Shown piece by piece: positions 32,325 through 44,300 of a DNA stretch of 64,000 bases. Each line of letters begins with the position of its first letter. Positions within the stretch are counted from its first letter, which is position 1. The DNA comes from Acholoe squamosa. Its lineage: Eukaryota > Annelida > Polychaeta > Phyllodocida > Polynoidae. Made by a program: the position numbers and the translations under genes. The notes beneath the pieces were generated by a model. That model had not been told where the DNA came from, did no database searches, and saw only the letters and a program-made list of their open reading frames with translations. The stretch is from contig OX439050.1 in assembly GCA_949317995.1 (NCBI GenBank), forward strand, positions 19,918,061-19,982,060. The letters run 5' to 3'.

Positions 32325-32672
32325 CATTAATTACCCCGCCCATGTGACCACCCACAAATCCCCTAATTAGGTCATGTTACCAAGATTACCAAGAATGCTG
32401 GTCTCTGATTAGCTGAGAGGTGGTCACGTGACCCCTTAAGTAGGTCACATTACCATGGTTACCAGAATGCTGGCCTCTGATTGGCTGAGCGGTGGTTGCT
32501 AATCCCCTAAGTAGGTCACGTTACCATGGTTAGCAGAATGCTGGCCTCTGATTGGCTGAAAGGTGGTCACGTGACCCCCTAAATAGGTCACGTTGCCATG
32601 GCAGCGGGTAACATGACCAAAATAATAAACAGTACTTAACTATAGTCCTGTTCCGATACATACTATACTACT
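32325..32672 (-). repeat. Right terminal inverted repeat of the Polinton
   Basis: It is the reverse complement of the left end. It contains about three copies of the internal unit (CAGCCAATCAGAGGCCAGCA type, seen here as TGCTGGCCTCTGATTGGCTG). It is slightly shorter than the left repeat, mainly from loss of part of a unit. Confidence 0.9.
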
Positions 32673-33014
32673 CTACTATACATTTCTTAATGTAAAAAAC
32701 GTGCTGAAGGGGGGGGGTGGGGTCAAAAGTGTTTAAAAGATAGCACTTTGGATGATGGTGCCTGAATGAAGCACCATTCACACGTGCATAAACATTTTGA
32801 AACATGATAATTGTCTTTCAAATCAAGGTCTTTTTTCCACATTTGACTCCATTCATCATACTTTAGCAATCATGTTAATTGTCATCAATGACAAACACAT
32901 TTCAAAATTACAAAACAACTTGTTTTACACAGGAAATCATAATATATTTCTCCTCCCAATACACTTCAGACTATAAAGGAGCCCTGAATAGGACATACAA
33001 AATATAATTTTCTC
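32673..33014. other. No recognised gene
   Basis: AT-rich flank with a poly-G run at 32709. Confidence 0.5.
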
Positions 33015-33320
33015 CCCCACAAAAACTATTCTTGCAGGTACATAAAACATTCTTACAGGTACACAAAACATTCTTGCGGGCACACAAACATTCTTGTGGG
33101 TACACAAAACATTCTTGCGGTGCACAAATAATTCTTGAGGGTTCTTGCTGATGGCTAGATTTAGGGGAATTATTGCACCTGTGAGAAACATTTTTCACTC
33201 ACAAAAAAAAATCGTTCTTTCATTCACAAAAATAAATTATTCACCACAAGAATCATTTGCGCACCTGCAAGAATTATTTGTGCATCCACAAGAATTATTT
33301 CTACACATCTCGGAGCCTAT
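33015..33320. repeat. Inverted arrays of a CACAARAATTCTTG-type unit
   Basis: The left half has about six direct units of roughly 20 bases (ACATTCTTGCGGGCACACAA type). The right half has about five units in the opposite sense (CAAGAATTATTTGTGCATCC type). Together they form a long imperfect hairpin with a loop near 33150-33180. Confidence 0.75.
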
Positions 33321-33894
33321 AAGGCCCCTCGATGTCTCAATACAGTCTTGAGCACTCCCACAGACATGCCCCGTGTATTATTCCCTCAAGAGAACAAATA
33401 CTACTAAATTACAACATATGGAATGTTTTGGTAACTATGGTTACTAGACCTGATCAGAAATACCATGCCCTTAGCTGAAAGTCTTCTCTGAGTTATGAGT
33501 ATTGAGAAAATGTAATGCAAAACCCATATCAAAGAAGAAGATCAAAATAACACATGGTCTTATCAACAAAGTGATACAAATGTGAAATAACTTAAAATCT
33601 TCAAATAATTCTGGGCACAAAAAGGTTATGGAGGTGGCCATCTTGAAATCAGTTATGTAACTGCCCCCGACGGCCATCCTGGATTTGACAGAGGATTGTG
33701 GGTAATCTCTTATCTTTCCCTCCATCCAGCAGAAAACAATGGCAATTGAAAAGACTGATAAGCTGCCCATTGTTTCAGGTGTAAATGTAGGGGATTAGCC
33801 TGATAGTGAGACAATGGCTTAGTTTTACTCAGCCGAGATGATATGTGCCCTCTTAAAAACTTTTAAAGTTTAATTCCTCTTCTATTTGCTGTAC
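33321..33894. other. No recognised gene
   Basis: Non-coding sequence; nothing stands out. Confidence 0.5.
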
Positions 33895-33897
33895 TAA

Positions 33898-34214
33898 GGG
33901 AGTGGTCATTATTTATCAACAGGGGGGTGGTGGGTTTGAGGGGGGGCGTAAAATTTTCAGACCCCTCCCGAGGGGGGGCTTAAAAAATTTTGACCCCTCT
34001 TGAGGGGGGGCTAAAAAAATTCACCCTCTTTTTAGCAAAAAAAACCCGCGTGCTACTATAGATCAAAGAGGGGCGCGAAAACTCTCTGCGCCTCTGGCGC
34101 GGAGGGGCGCAAAAAATGTTGACTGCTGTCGAGGGGGGTGCATAAAAAATTTTCACGCATCCGCGCAAAAAAAACACCACCCCCTCCCCCTGTTGATAAA
34201 TAATGACCACTCCC
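33898..34214. mobile_element. MITE, GGGAGTGGTCATT family, 317 bp copy
   Basis: It starts GGGAGTGGTCATTATTTATC and ends with the reverse complement. TAA is repeated on both sides. The arms are G-rich on the left and C-rich on the right and fold almost end to end. The 3-bp TWA duplication points to a PIF/Harbinger-type transposase. Confidence 0.85.
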
Positions 34215-34217
34215 TAA

Positions 34218-35262
34218 GTCTATATGAACCTTATGTTGCTTAAGTTTAAAGTATTTACTATCCACAGGTATAGCTTTTAGAATATAGCTACAGATTGTTT
34301 ATTAGGAAGAGCCAACCAAAGTAAACTATACAAAGAGGCCAACTTCTGATCTAGCCCCTGGCTACATGAGCCACATAGCTATTTTTTCTTTTGTACTAGC
34401 AATGGCCTTGTCCAGTATACCGAGGTTCCATGATCCTTTGTAGGAGGCACCATTGCTTGAACTGGTAGCTGGAGTGGTAAGCACTGATAATGGCCAGCAT
34501 GATGGATACCAGCTTTTATGTAATGCATCCTAAAAAGGCTGCACTGAATGAATGACATTATCTCATTGGTCAGTAATGTATCCCTCTAGGTCGGTATATG
34601 CCTGGCCCTGTCTCTTTTTATATCCTATTATCTTTCAATACATGTAAAGTTGGAGAAAGATGTGAGTCATCCCCTTGCCATCCCAGGATAAACTGCTATA
34701 TATCAACGGTGACATTTTTGTTAGTTTATTCACATTTCTTCTGTTTGCTGTGTAGTATAGATATCAAAGTTGTGGTTGACCACGGTTGCAGGTGCTGTGC
34801 ATATAATATTTCACCATTTCTTCAGGGGGCATAATCACCGAGACATATCACTGATAAACTACTCAGATCATTCAGCAGCACAAAACACAGACCTAAAAAT
34901 AATAGCCATCAATGGACATCCCCCATTTTGTCCCATGAATTAGATATATAATCAATTCATAAAGGGCCACATGCTACAACTATGTAAATGGGTACGGGGT
35001 GCTTACAATGATGTGAAAGATTTAAATAAGGGTTGTCAATAAGGGTCACAATTGGAGTGTATACAGACACCGTTCGGTCAGCATAATGTAATTAGTGCAG
35101 CCTTGGAGAGTTATTCACTAGGTGTGCATTTATGCATCATGAAGTCCAGTGCACATGATGCATCAATGCATTATCAGTATTTAAAGAAAATGGTTGTTCT
35201 GTGCACAACCACTGAACAGGACTCAAGTTGGGAACGTTCACAACTTGGGTAAGTAGAACATC
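34218..35262. other. No recognised gene
   Basis: Short ORFs only, none with a motif. Confidence 0.5.
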
Positions 35263-35444
35263 ATTTTCCCTGGAAATTCGGACACATGTGAACATCTTAT
35301 ACTCGAGAGAAAAAAAAAACATGTCCAGTTCCTGGGAATATCCAGAGTCTTTCCCAAGAAATTCCTGAGTCATTCTCGAGATCTAGACAAGAGAACTTTC
35401 TCGAGTATAAGATGTTATGGCGTGTCCAAATTTCCAGGGAAAAT
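35263..35444. mobile_element. 182-bp inverted-repeat element
   Basis: The left arm ATTTTCCCTGGAAATTCGGA runs to ACATCTTATACTCGAGA, and the right arm is its reverse complement with few mismatches over about 50 bases. Non-coding. Confidence 0.8.
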
Positions 35445-35985
35445 CACATTCTCTATTCTTGTTGTATTCATAAGTCGGGACTCTAGAAATTCCTTAGTAA
35501 TTTTCAAGAACTTGTTCAGTGTGCACACTGGCAGTACAGTGGGTGGTTCTGCAGCACACCCCCAAGTTGTACTTGACTGACAGAGAAAAGACATGCTAAA
35601 TTCTCCTTTATATCTAGGAATGCAATAATCTATCTCCATTTATCAAAGGTACCAAGTTGGACCTAGATTTAGCTCATTATTGGCCATGAAATGGGCTCAG
35701 GCCCATATGTATACCCGTCATAGTTATACATAAGTAAATGCCCACGACCGTGGAGTATTTTTGCATTGTATTCACAAAGGTGGTGCTGCCCATATTCCAC
35801 GAAGCCATTATATGGAAATGGACATTTTGAATTTATGTCATTTTGAAAATTTTAACAGAGCTAGCCACTGGTGCCAAAGGTGGTTAGTTTTGGATTTAGT
35901 ATTATGCACATAGTACCAGTTATGGTTAGAGGGGTTTACAGTAAATAAATAATTGAAATAGTCAAGTGTCTGTCTAGTTGTAGAT

Positions 35986-36111
35986 GGTGTATTCCACTGC
36001 CATCGGTCTGCAGAATTTTTCGCTAATCCGACCGATTTTTTCTATACTTTTGCATAACCAAAAATAATCGGATGAGCACATAGTCGGCAGACTGATGGCA
36101 GTGGAATACCC
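35986..36111. mobile_element. 126-bp inverted-repeat element
   Basis: The ends are GGTGTATTCCACTGCCATCG and its near reverse complement (inverted repeats of about 25 bases). The interior is AT-rich. Confidence 0.8.
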
Positions 36112-36310
36112 ACTCTAGGGACAGCCACTGATAACTCCATAGGGATTTATGGAGGGAAATAGTGGCTCACATATAAGCAAAGGGGTTTCTGCAAATCCTT
36201 TGACTGCATTTGATAGATCAAAGTATGCCAAATGGGGCTCACACCAAATTAGAGCTGAGCACATTGCCATAGATTTGATACCAGTGACTTTGGTCCCCTC
36301 TGAACAGGAC

Positions 36311-36784
36311 ATCCCGTGCCTCTAGCTCGTGCCACTGATCCTTTTTCGGCCGTAACGCTATAGGGAATAAAATCACTATGTACTGCTATAGGCAGGTGAT
36401 CTTATCTTTGTGTACACATCAAACCCTCTATTCATGGCCAACTGACGGCTGTCAGTCATTGATGGATGACATAGGGACAGTATCATTAACCCTTTAATTG
36501 TTTCTAGTTCTATTAGAGCTTGGAGCATGATTTTATTTTGGTTCACTATTAATCCCTAATCTTTGTAATTCCACTAGCATCTCTGGCCGCCGGTTGGCCG
36601 CCATCACTGCGAGTGATGTCATGACCTCTTGACCTAGTTGGGCATCAAAACGAGGCCCATGGAGACCAGGTGCCTCTAGCAGCAGCCTGATTCAGATGTG
36701 CTGCATATAGCACTACCAGTGATTTTATTCCCCATAGCGTTACAGCCAAAATAGGATCAGTGGCGTGAGCTAGAGGCACGTGAT
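36311..36784. mobile_element. 474-bp inverted-repeat element
   Basis: The inverted repeats of about 65 bases run from CGTGCCTCTAGCTCGTGCCA through GTAACGCTATAGGGAATAAA, and are well conserved on both sides. The interior has no ORF. Confidence 0.85.
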
Positions 36785-37073
36785 CTCTGTTCACAGGGCT
36801 GCACTTTGTATGTTAGCTCACCTACTTCAAGTTCCCAAAACCCTGACTACTACTATTCATTCTCAATCTCCAAGCAGTTTCTGTAATAGATAGCTAGAGA
36901 AATTAGTGTTATTAGATACTTGACATAGGGTATAATACTATGGAAAGCTAGGAGGAAAGACATTGATAAGGAAAGGGATTGAATATACAGACTTCTTTTA
37001 CTATTGTAACTCCATGTTTTGCCAATTTGCCAATATTGAGATGATACTCAGTCTAGTCAGATAATATCATGTT

Positions 37074-39345
37074 CCCAGGTAGCAAATATGGTGTGGCCCG
37101 AGTCTGGGCCAGAGCGTGCTCCTGATGTGGGCCACACTGGGTTAAAACAGTGGGCGCCCGATGGGTTTTGTCCTCAGCAAAGGGTCTGGGCCACACTGGG
37201 CTAACCAATTCGGGCACAGATCTGTTTGAAATTGGGCTCACCGGTTTGGGCTCAAAGTGAGTTTAACATGGGTTTTTGGTGTGGCCTAAAGTGGGCTGCC
37301 CGATTTGATGAAAAATTAGTGATGACATGTTAAAAATTCTTTTTGACAAATTTATCCAAAATCTTTTCTTTTTTTTTAAAAGTCAATAAGCAACAAATCC
37401 TTGAGCTAATCTACCCCCCCCCCCATCACCAAAGCAGTAAATGCAATATCTACCCAAGTGGAAAGGCAGAGCAGTACCATTCATTTGAATCAAACTCATT
37501 CAGCCAACACAAGGCACTTTGATTCATTAAAGTGACATTCTGGCCTCAATATTCCCCCACTAATTCCCTATGTAGGAGTAGAGAAGAGAGCCTTCAAGTT
37601 CATAATGACTGTACCTCTGCATATCTGCTCTTGTTCCAAGTTCAGTGCAATAGAAATGGTGTTGCCATTCCACTACTACTCAGATGACCTTGATTTGCAC
37701 TTTTGACTAGAAACATCTAAGTATTTCCAGACTATGAGAAGGTCTGCACATTATTACTTCATATCTGATTTAGTAGTCTATTCCAGTTGTCCTATGTCTA
37801 AAAGAAATAAGTTTGGTATGGGTAGTAGAATTCTGCCTGGAGTGCTGTGAAACCACTTTGTAGTGAGTCTGCCATGGACTGGCCTACAGGGGCAGGGGAT
37901 ATTTTTGGTTTCTCAATTGCCTCTATATATAGTCCTCTTATACCTGGCCAAGTGTGGGACCTGTTTGCCCCCACACCACAAATACACCTTGCAAGCCTAC
38001 TAGTACAAAGAAAGACATGAAGCTGTTCTTTCCAGGACTAGTCAGTGTTGCCTTTTACATGAAATATCTGGATCCCTACTATGAACCTACCTGTGTATTA
38101 ATGGTATAGGGAAAGTGTCCTACAGCAGTGGTGGAGGGAAGGGAGGGGGGAGGGCAGGGCAGGGTGAGAGGAGGGCAGGGCAGGGTGAGAAGAGGGCAAG
38201 GCAGGGTGAGATGAGGGCAGGGCAGGGCAGGGTGAGAGCAGGGCAGGGCATGTGAGCAAAGGAGATGCCAGGGCAGTGCAGGGTGAGAGTAGGACAGGGC
38301 AGGGTGAGAGGGCAGGGCAGGGTGAGAGCAGGGCAGGGTAAGAGCAGGGCAAGACAGGGTGAGAGCAGTGCAGGGCAGGGCATGTGAGCGAAGGAGATGC
38401 CAGGGCAGTGCAGGATGAGAGTAGGGCATGGCAGGGTGAGAGCTGGGCATGGCAGGGCGAGATCAGGTCAGGGCAGGGTGAGAGCAGCGCAGGGCAAGGG
38501 TGAGAGCAGGGCAGGGCAGGGTGAGAGGAGGGCAGGGCAGGATGAGAGTAGGGCAGGGCAGGGCGAGAGCAGGGCAGGGCAGGGTGAGAGCAGGGCAGGG
38601 CAAGGCAGGGTGAGGGCTGGGAGTGAGAGTGAGTGAGTAATAGATGTTTAATGCCATTTCGACAGCTAAGGTCATATTCATGGTGAGATCCTCATTACAC
38701 AAATTCACAGAGGAATGTGTCAGTGCCTGCGCATATGTGCACCACACACATCCTGAGGGGATAGGAAAGAGGAGAAATAGACCCTTTTAAGTAGGCTAGG
38801 GAGGCCCAGGGAGGGCAGGGTGACAGAAGGGCAGGGCAGAGCGGGGTGAGAGGGGGAAAGGGCAGGGCAGGTTGAGTGGAATGAGGAGGAGATGGAAGGG
38901 GTAGGGGATGGATAGGGGAGGGACGAACAAAAAAAGAGAGAGGGAGGGGGAACACTCATCACAGAGTTTAGAACAGTTCAGAAGATGAGGCTGCCCAGTC
39001 CAAACCCAATCTCACCCCAGACTGGGAAGACTTTATGCAGCTAAGTACCCATCTTGGGATGCCCATTTTGAAACCATCCTGGGCCCAATGTGGTTGCCCA
39101 TTTTAAAGGTGACCAGTGCCCAAATCGGGCGGCCCAATGTGGCCCAGACCGTATACTGAGGACAAAACCCGTTGGGAGCCCAACGGGCTCAAGTGGGTTT
39201 GCCCGATTTGGGCTGCCCTGTGTGGCCCTGACTGGAAACCCAGCATCTGCTGAACCTAAAACCCATGTACTGAATACTGCCCACTTTGAACCACCTTATC
39301 CCAGGTAAAACCAATTTGGCCCCGAGCAGGCTTGCTACATGGGTT
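37074..39345. mobile_element. 2.3-kb inverted-arm element containing a minisatellite
   Basis: Both arms, in opposite sense, carry blocks such as GGGTTTTGTCCTCAG followed by GGTCTGGGCCACA and repeats of GGGC-CCCGATTTGGGC. The outer ends are near CAGGTAGCAA and the matching TTGCTACATG. Between the arms lies unrelated AT-rich DNA and a GGGCA minisatellite. No transposase ORF is present, so it is non-autonomous if mobile. Exact ends need a second copy. Confidence 0.65.
38120..38630 (+). repeat. GGGCA/GGTGAGAG minisatellite
   Basis: Variable tandem units of about 15-30 bases are built from AGGGCAGGGCAGGGTGAGAG. There is strong purine and G skew on the + strand. A diverged patch follows at 38800-38960. 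Confidence 0.92.
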
Positions 39346-39420
39346 ATGAGTCGTTTGATGTATATATAAGAATAACCGCCATATTGAAAAAAGGAATAGT
39401 AAAAATTGTATCTGCCATGA

Positions 39421-39525
39421 CATATATGCAAAGATTCACGAGTATTAAATATGACTGAGGGTTATCTCACACCTCGTGAGATAACCTTCAGTCATACCTA
39501 ATACTCGTGAACCTTTGCCTATGTG
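39421..39525. repeat. 105-bp near-perfect palindrome
   Basis: The arms of about 48 bases (GATTCACGAGTATTAAATAT ... GGTTATCTCAC) are followed after CACCTC by their reverse complement. The spacer is only a few bases, so a cruciform or RNA hairpin is possible. It may be a short foldback MITE. Confidence 0.85.
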
Positions 39526-40205
39526 TCCTCTATGCATTCTGGTAGGGAATTAGGTTAAGAGCTTGAAGGGGAATCAGGTTTTGTCCATCTTTGATGCATA
39601 ATAAGTGTTTCATGAATATTTTATTTGGATAGCCCCTTGAATGGGAAAGATTCTTTTCATAAAAGTTGGGGAAAGTTGGGGATCTGTAGACAAAGACATG
39701 TAAGCACTGAGAAACAAATTGTGTGACTCATGCGGATATGTCTATGACCTATTCAACCAGATAAATGTAGCCAACTACATAGATTAATCTAACATAACAT
39801 GCTGAGACAGAACATCTACATTTATAACACAAAAGAAAAAGCTAAGCTCAGCACACTCAGCACACTGTGAAGGAAATACATTATTAGGGTGCTGCAACTG
39901 GCCATAAAATACGGGGTAGGGTTATGGCATGGGGTATGCAAAACGGTGCTCGGAGATTACCCGCCTGGAAATCTCCCACCTAGAAATTTACCCTTGAAGA
40001 CCCCCCTCCCCCTATAAAATCATGAAATTATCAAGGAGTTTTGTTCCATTCAGTTTCCATGGCAACCAATTCCTGATAAAATGGATTAAGTTTGATAGAG
40101 GGGTGGAGTACGATCACACTGGTGTATGATGTACATAGTTCAACCATCCATTTGCCAAATTACACAAATAAAAATATATTCTTCTGACTCAGCATTTATT
40201 GAGAC

Positions 40206-40538
40206 CTTTAAAGGGCCGCTGATGCAAAAGTGATCATATTGATTGGTCATGATGCACCAATGACGTACTGACGAGACTGTTTGTCAACACTTCATAGGAG
40301 CATCATGCTGACCTTCCGACACTGTATCAGGCTCGCCCCCTCCAGCCCGACAGAGTACGGCTTCAGACCTTCATCTGGGTAGATCGTCGCCTAGGCGGCG
40401 AGCTAGTTCTCATTAACCCCTTAGGCATGATGCATCCATGGATGCAGTCCTGGAGAATAACTCGCCAGTGCTGCATCCATGCATCATACAATAACCAATT
40501 GACATGATGCATTCAAAGATTAGCGGCCCTTGAAGGGT
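40206..40538. mobile_element. 333-bp inverted-repeat element
   Basis: The ends read AAAGGGCCGCTGATGCA and the reverse complement of AAGGGCCGCTAATCTTT. Inside are further short inverted blocks with TGATGCATC motifs. Similar ATGATGCATC-rich DNA occurs at 35130-35180 and 45860-46060. Confidence 0.65.
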
Positions 40539-41374
40539 TACGTAGGATTTGTAAAATGAATATGAATATCGCTTTAAGCCCGATGAGTAGACTATAAACA
40601 TATATATCAACAACTATGATTTAACATGACACAAAGCATTCTAGTTTTCCCATATGTAAACATTAGATCTCCCTACACGTCTCACTACACATTAAGCAGT
40701 AATTGGAAACAAAGGACTGAGTTATGTTATGGAATTGCCGCTAACTGAATTGCGCTCAGTGACATAGACATGAAATAGAGGCATCATACCATGAGGGCCA
40801 ATCTATCTGTGGGCTGTATGGAAATTTCGATGGAGGCTAGAGGGCCTACACAGAAAAATGACCTAGTTCTCAAATCACATATATTTTTCCATCTCCTCCC
40901 TCTTTTTGTTTGTTTGTTTATGTTTTCTATTGTTTGTTTTTCTTTGTTGTGATATTATTATGTTGTTGTCTGCTATCGGGTGGGTACAATAGACTTACCG
41001 CCTTAATCTCGTGGATATCATTATGAAGAGATTTATTGTACGAGCATTAGTTTCATACATCAACCGCACTAAATTATAACTTGTCAAAGTTTCACTTATT
41101 ATTTACATTTTTCCTGCATTTATGTTCATACTATCAGATCATCGTGGCGCTTTTCATCACAATACATGCATAACAGTTGATGACCGCCCTGTCAGCAAGG
41201 GATGACAGATAGTGGAAAGATTAAAGACACACATTTTGAATCTTATCTGTAGAGATAGAAGCCTTAGGCTATCAGCATGCTCACATTTACACGATATCCA
41301 GGGTCCATCTTATGTAACACCTATGTATAGGGGCTAGAATCAGTGCAGATAGATCATTACTAAAAGAAGACAGC

Positions 41375-44300
41375 ATGAAGATTACTAGTCTCAAACTGTG
41401 GGCATATGTCCTCATAGCTACAACTTTACATACAACCCACTCCCTACCCTCTGGTAAGTACAAAATCTAGCCTATTTTCTATAGACTATGATATTTTATG
41501 TGATTTCCGTCTAGGGGAAAGGTACGTCACCATTATGTAAGTTAGTGATATGTAAGTCAGACTTTGTCTGGTCAAAATCGTCTTGTCACGGCTACACCTG
41601 TGTATAGGAACACTTACAATAATATGATTGATATCTGGAGCAGATGTTATGGATTTGCTTCTTTTCATGTTATAGATTGGGCTTTTGTAAACAATATGCT
41701 ATTCAAACAATATAACAAAATAACAACACAAGATATGAAATAATAGATACAGCATGTACATACCCATAATATAAAGAAGTTTATAATTCTATATGATCGG
41801 TATCATCAGTTCACAGTGTTAACAAGCTCCGTGATGTGGACTGGTGGGCCTCAGGACAGAAGGAGGTCCAGAAGAGCCTTGAGGGGATGGCTAAAGCAGC
41901 CAAGGCTAAGAACGTCATCTTCTTTTTGGGAGACGGGATGGGATTCTCTACAGTAACCACTGCCAGGATGCTGAAGGCACAGCTGGACAAGACAAGTCTG
42001 CATGAAACAAAATTAGCCTGGGATGAGTTTCCATATACTGCATTGTCAAAGGTAGTACATCTAGTGACTTTCAATAGATAGTCCCACCCTGTGTCATATA
42101 AGTCATATGGTCGAACATTGTCCAACAACATGAGTCCTAACACTTAAAACCTAAGGCTTTAATAACCAACTGGAATTCTCTTTATCTCCATTTTCTGCAC
42201 CCTCTTCAATGCATGGGTTTAAACTCTCATATTTAAATCAGCAGGACTTTTTTTGTCGACTTGTGACATTGAGCAAGGACATGAGAATGATTTAATGACA
42301 TGAGAAATGGCCTTTTCCAAGATCGTCATTCTACATTGGGAAATCAATGAAGTGATTATGCTTGTACCAAGTATATTCTAAATCTTTTATTCCTGGATTG
42401 CCTACTTTGCTATCTATCCATCTCTTTAGACATACAATGTGGACTCATTGACACCAGACTCGGCAGGAACAGCCACAGCCTACTTCTCTGGGTGTAAAAC
42501 AAATATAGGCCTGATCGGGATGAACCAGAAAGTCATGAACAAGAACTGCACCAACTCAAAGGGCAATGAATTGGACTCTTTCTTATACCATGCTCATAAC
42601 AAGAGTAAGTACCAACCAATACACACCTGTTTCTGATATATCAATTCATTAAATATTGATTTCAGGGAATATAGATATAGTAATAATATGGATTTAATGT
42701 ATCATGGGGATTCAATTGTACTACTTAACTGGGTAAAATCCCCTTTTCTTTTGGGGAGAAACTTTGCAAATATTTCAACCATTCAGGAAGGCATTTCTCA
42801 AGATTGTACGTCTGGACACAACCACTACAATTTGAAACCCTCAAAAATTAGAATGTGTGATCGTAGGTAATGCACTATGACTGCCCTGTATTTTTATGAT
42901 CGGCACCTAAAGTAGTAATTAGGCTATGTAGCGTTTTATAGGGAAGTCGCACCAGTTCAATCAGTAGTGACCACCAGATGCAGGGATGTAATGGCATTAG
43001 AGCAAGGGGTCCCACTACGATTTGAAGGGGTATAGTCGTACCATCTTGAGAAATGCCTTCCAACCCTACTTTCCCATACTGTCCTCTACCTATACTTATT
43101 TTCCTCTTTCTCACCTTCAAAGAGAAGTGGACAGGTGTCGTTACCACAACTCGTATCACACATGCCACCCCATCAGCCCTGTATGCAGCCAGTCCGTCCA
43201 GGTACTGGGAGTCTGATAGTGACGTACCCAGAGACATGGCGGCCTGTAAGGACATCGCCAGCCAGCTTGTAGACAGGGGAGACTTCATCAAGGTAAAGTT
43301 CCACCCCACTTGCAATAAAAACGAATTTTAACGTTAAAATCGTTTTTATTGGGTTCCTAAGTTTGCAAAACGCTTTTTTTGTGTCAAAACATGTCCTCAA
43401 AAACGATTTTAATAACAGCATTCCAGTCAGCTTTTAAATCATGTATGCGATCTCTCAATCATCAATTAAGTAAATATATAGTACAGGTATAGCATAAAAT
43501 GCCTATATATTTGTTTAAATACAAACAGGTAGTTTTTGGTGGAGGTCGTCAGAACATGCTGCCCAGGGATCAGGTGGACCCTGAGTACCTCGACAAGACA
43601 GGAAAACGCTATGATGGACGCAACCTGATACAGGTACAAACATTCATTTCATGGTAGGAACGTGGACTAAATATAGATTAGTTCTAGAATGACATTTAGG
43701 GAGTGGTCATTAGCCCCCCCCCCCCTCGGGAGGGGTCTGACAATTTTACGCCCCCCCCCCCCTGTTGATAAATAATGACCACTCCCTTAAAGGGTATATA
43801 GTACTAGCAGTTCTGAGGGTGCACAACTTGCTGACATCTTCCCCTTCCAGTTCCTCAAAGGAATGGCCTATGCACTGTAAGACATCGAAGCTCCCTCAAA
43901 CACAGAGGGGAATTGTATGGGGAAATTGCCTGGAGGCCGTTGCAAAAATATTCGGGATTCGTTCTGTCAGAGGTGCTATTCCCAAAATGGAACCCACTCA
44001 CATCAGTGAATTGATTCCCTTGTGTGTTGCGAAAAGGGAATCAGTTAGAGGCGTGGTATAGGAGTGGTCCCAATTCAGGGTGTAATTCTGATGTAGGAAC
44101 CAATTCTCTGGGTGGGGAAGATCAAGTAGCTACAGTGAGAACTTGATCCCAATTTCTTTCACAACAGCCCAATGGAGTATTGCCATGATATATTCCTGTC
44201 AATGTCAGAATAACATCAGCCAATTCAATTTTGGGTAAAATGAACGTTTTCAATTCAAATCTATAGGAATGGAAGAAGAAGCAGGAGGCTAAGGTGGGAG

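Larger units (their letters stand above)
22476..32672. mobile_element. Polinton/Maverick element, reduced and partly decayed
   Basis: Both ends carry the inverted repeat starting AGTAGTATAGTATGTATCGG. The six bases outside are CTCCTA on the left (22470-22475) and CTACTA on the right (32673-32678), a 6-bp target duplication with one mismatch, as expected for Polintons. Genes typical of the class lie on the - strand: ATPase, integrase, two capsid proteins and an adenovirus-type protease. At 10.2 kb it is shorter than the usual 15-20 kb, and I find no protein-primed DNA polymerase B. Genes diverge from a repeat-rich centre (28.5-30.5 kb): - strand genes run left and unknown + strand genes run right. 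Frameshifts and a large capsid deletion show this copy is not autonomous. Confidence 0.93.

Noticed and set aside
34601-34834. 78-codon ORF
   Set aside because: No domain or splice context; composition like flanking non-coding DNA.
38079-38450. Long Pro/Leu/Ser ORFs in both strands of the GGGCA minisatellite
   Set aside because: All frames stay open because the repeat lacks stops; not genes.
42875-43315. 146-codon - strand ORF within alkaline phosphatase
   Set aside because: Antisense shadow of exon 4.
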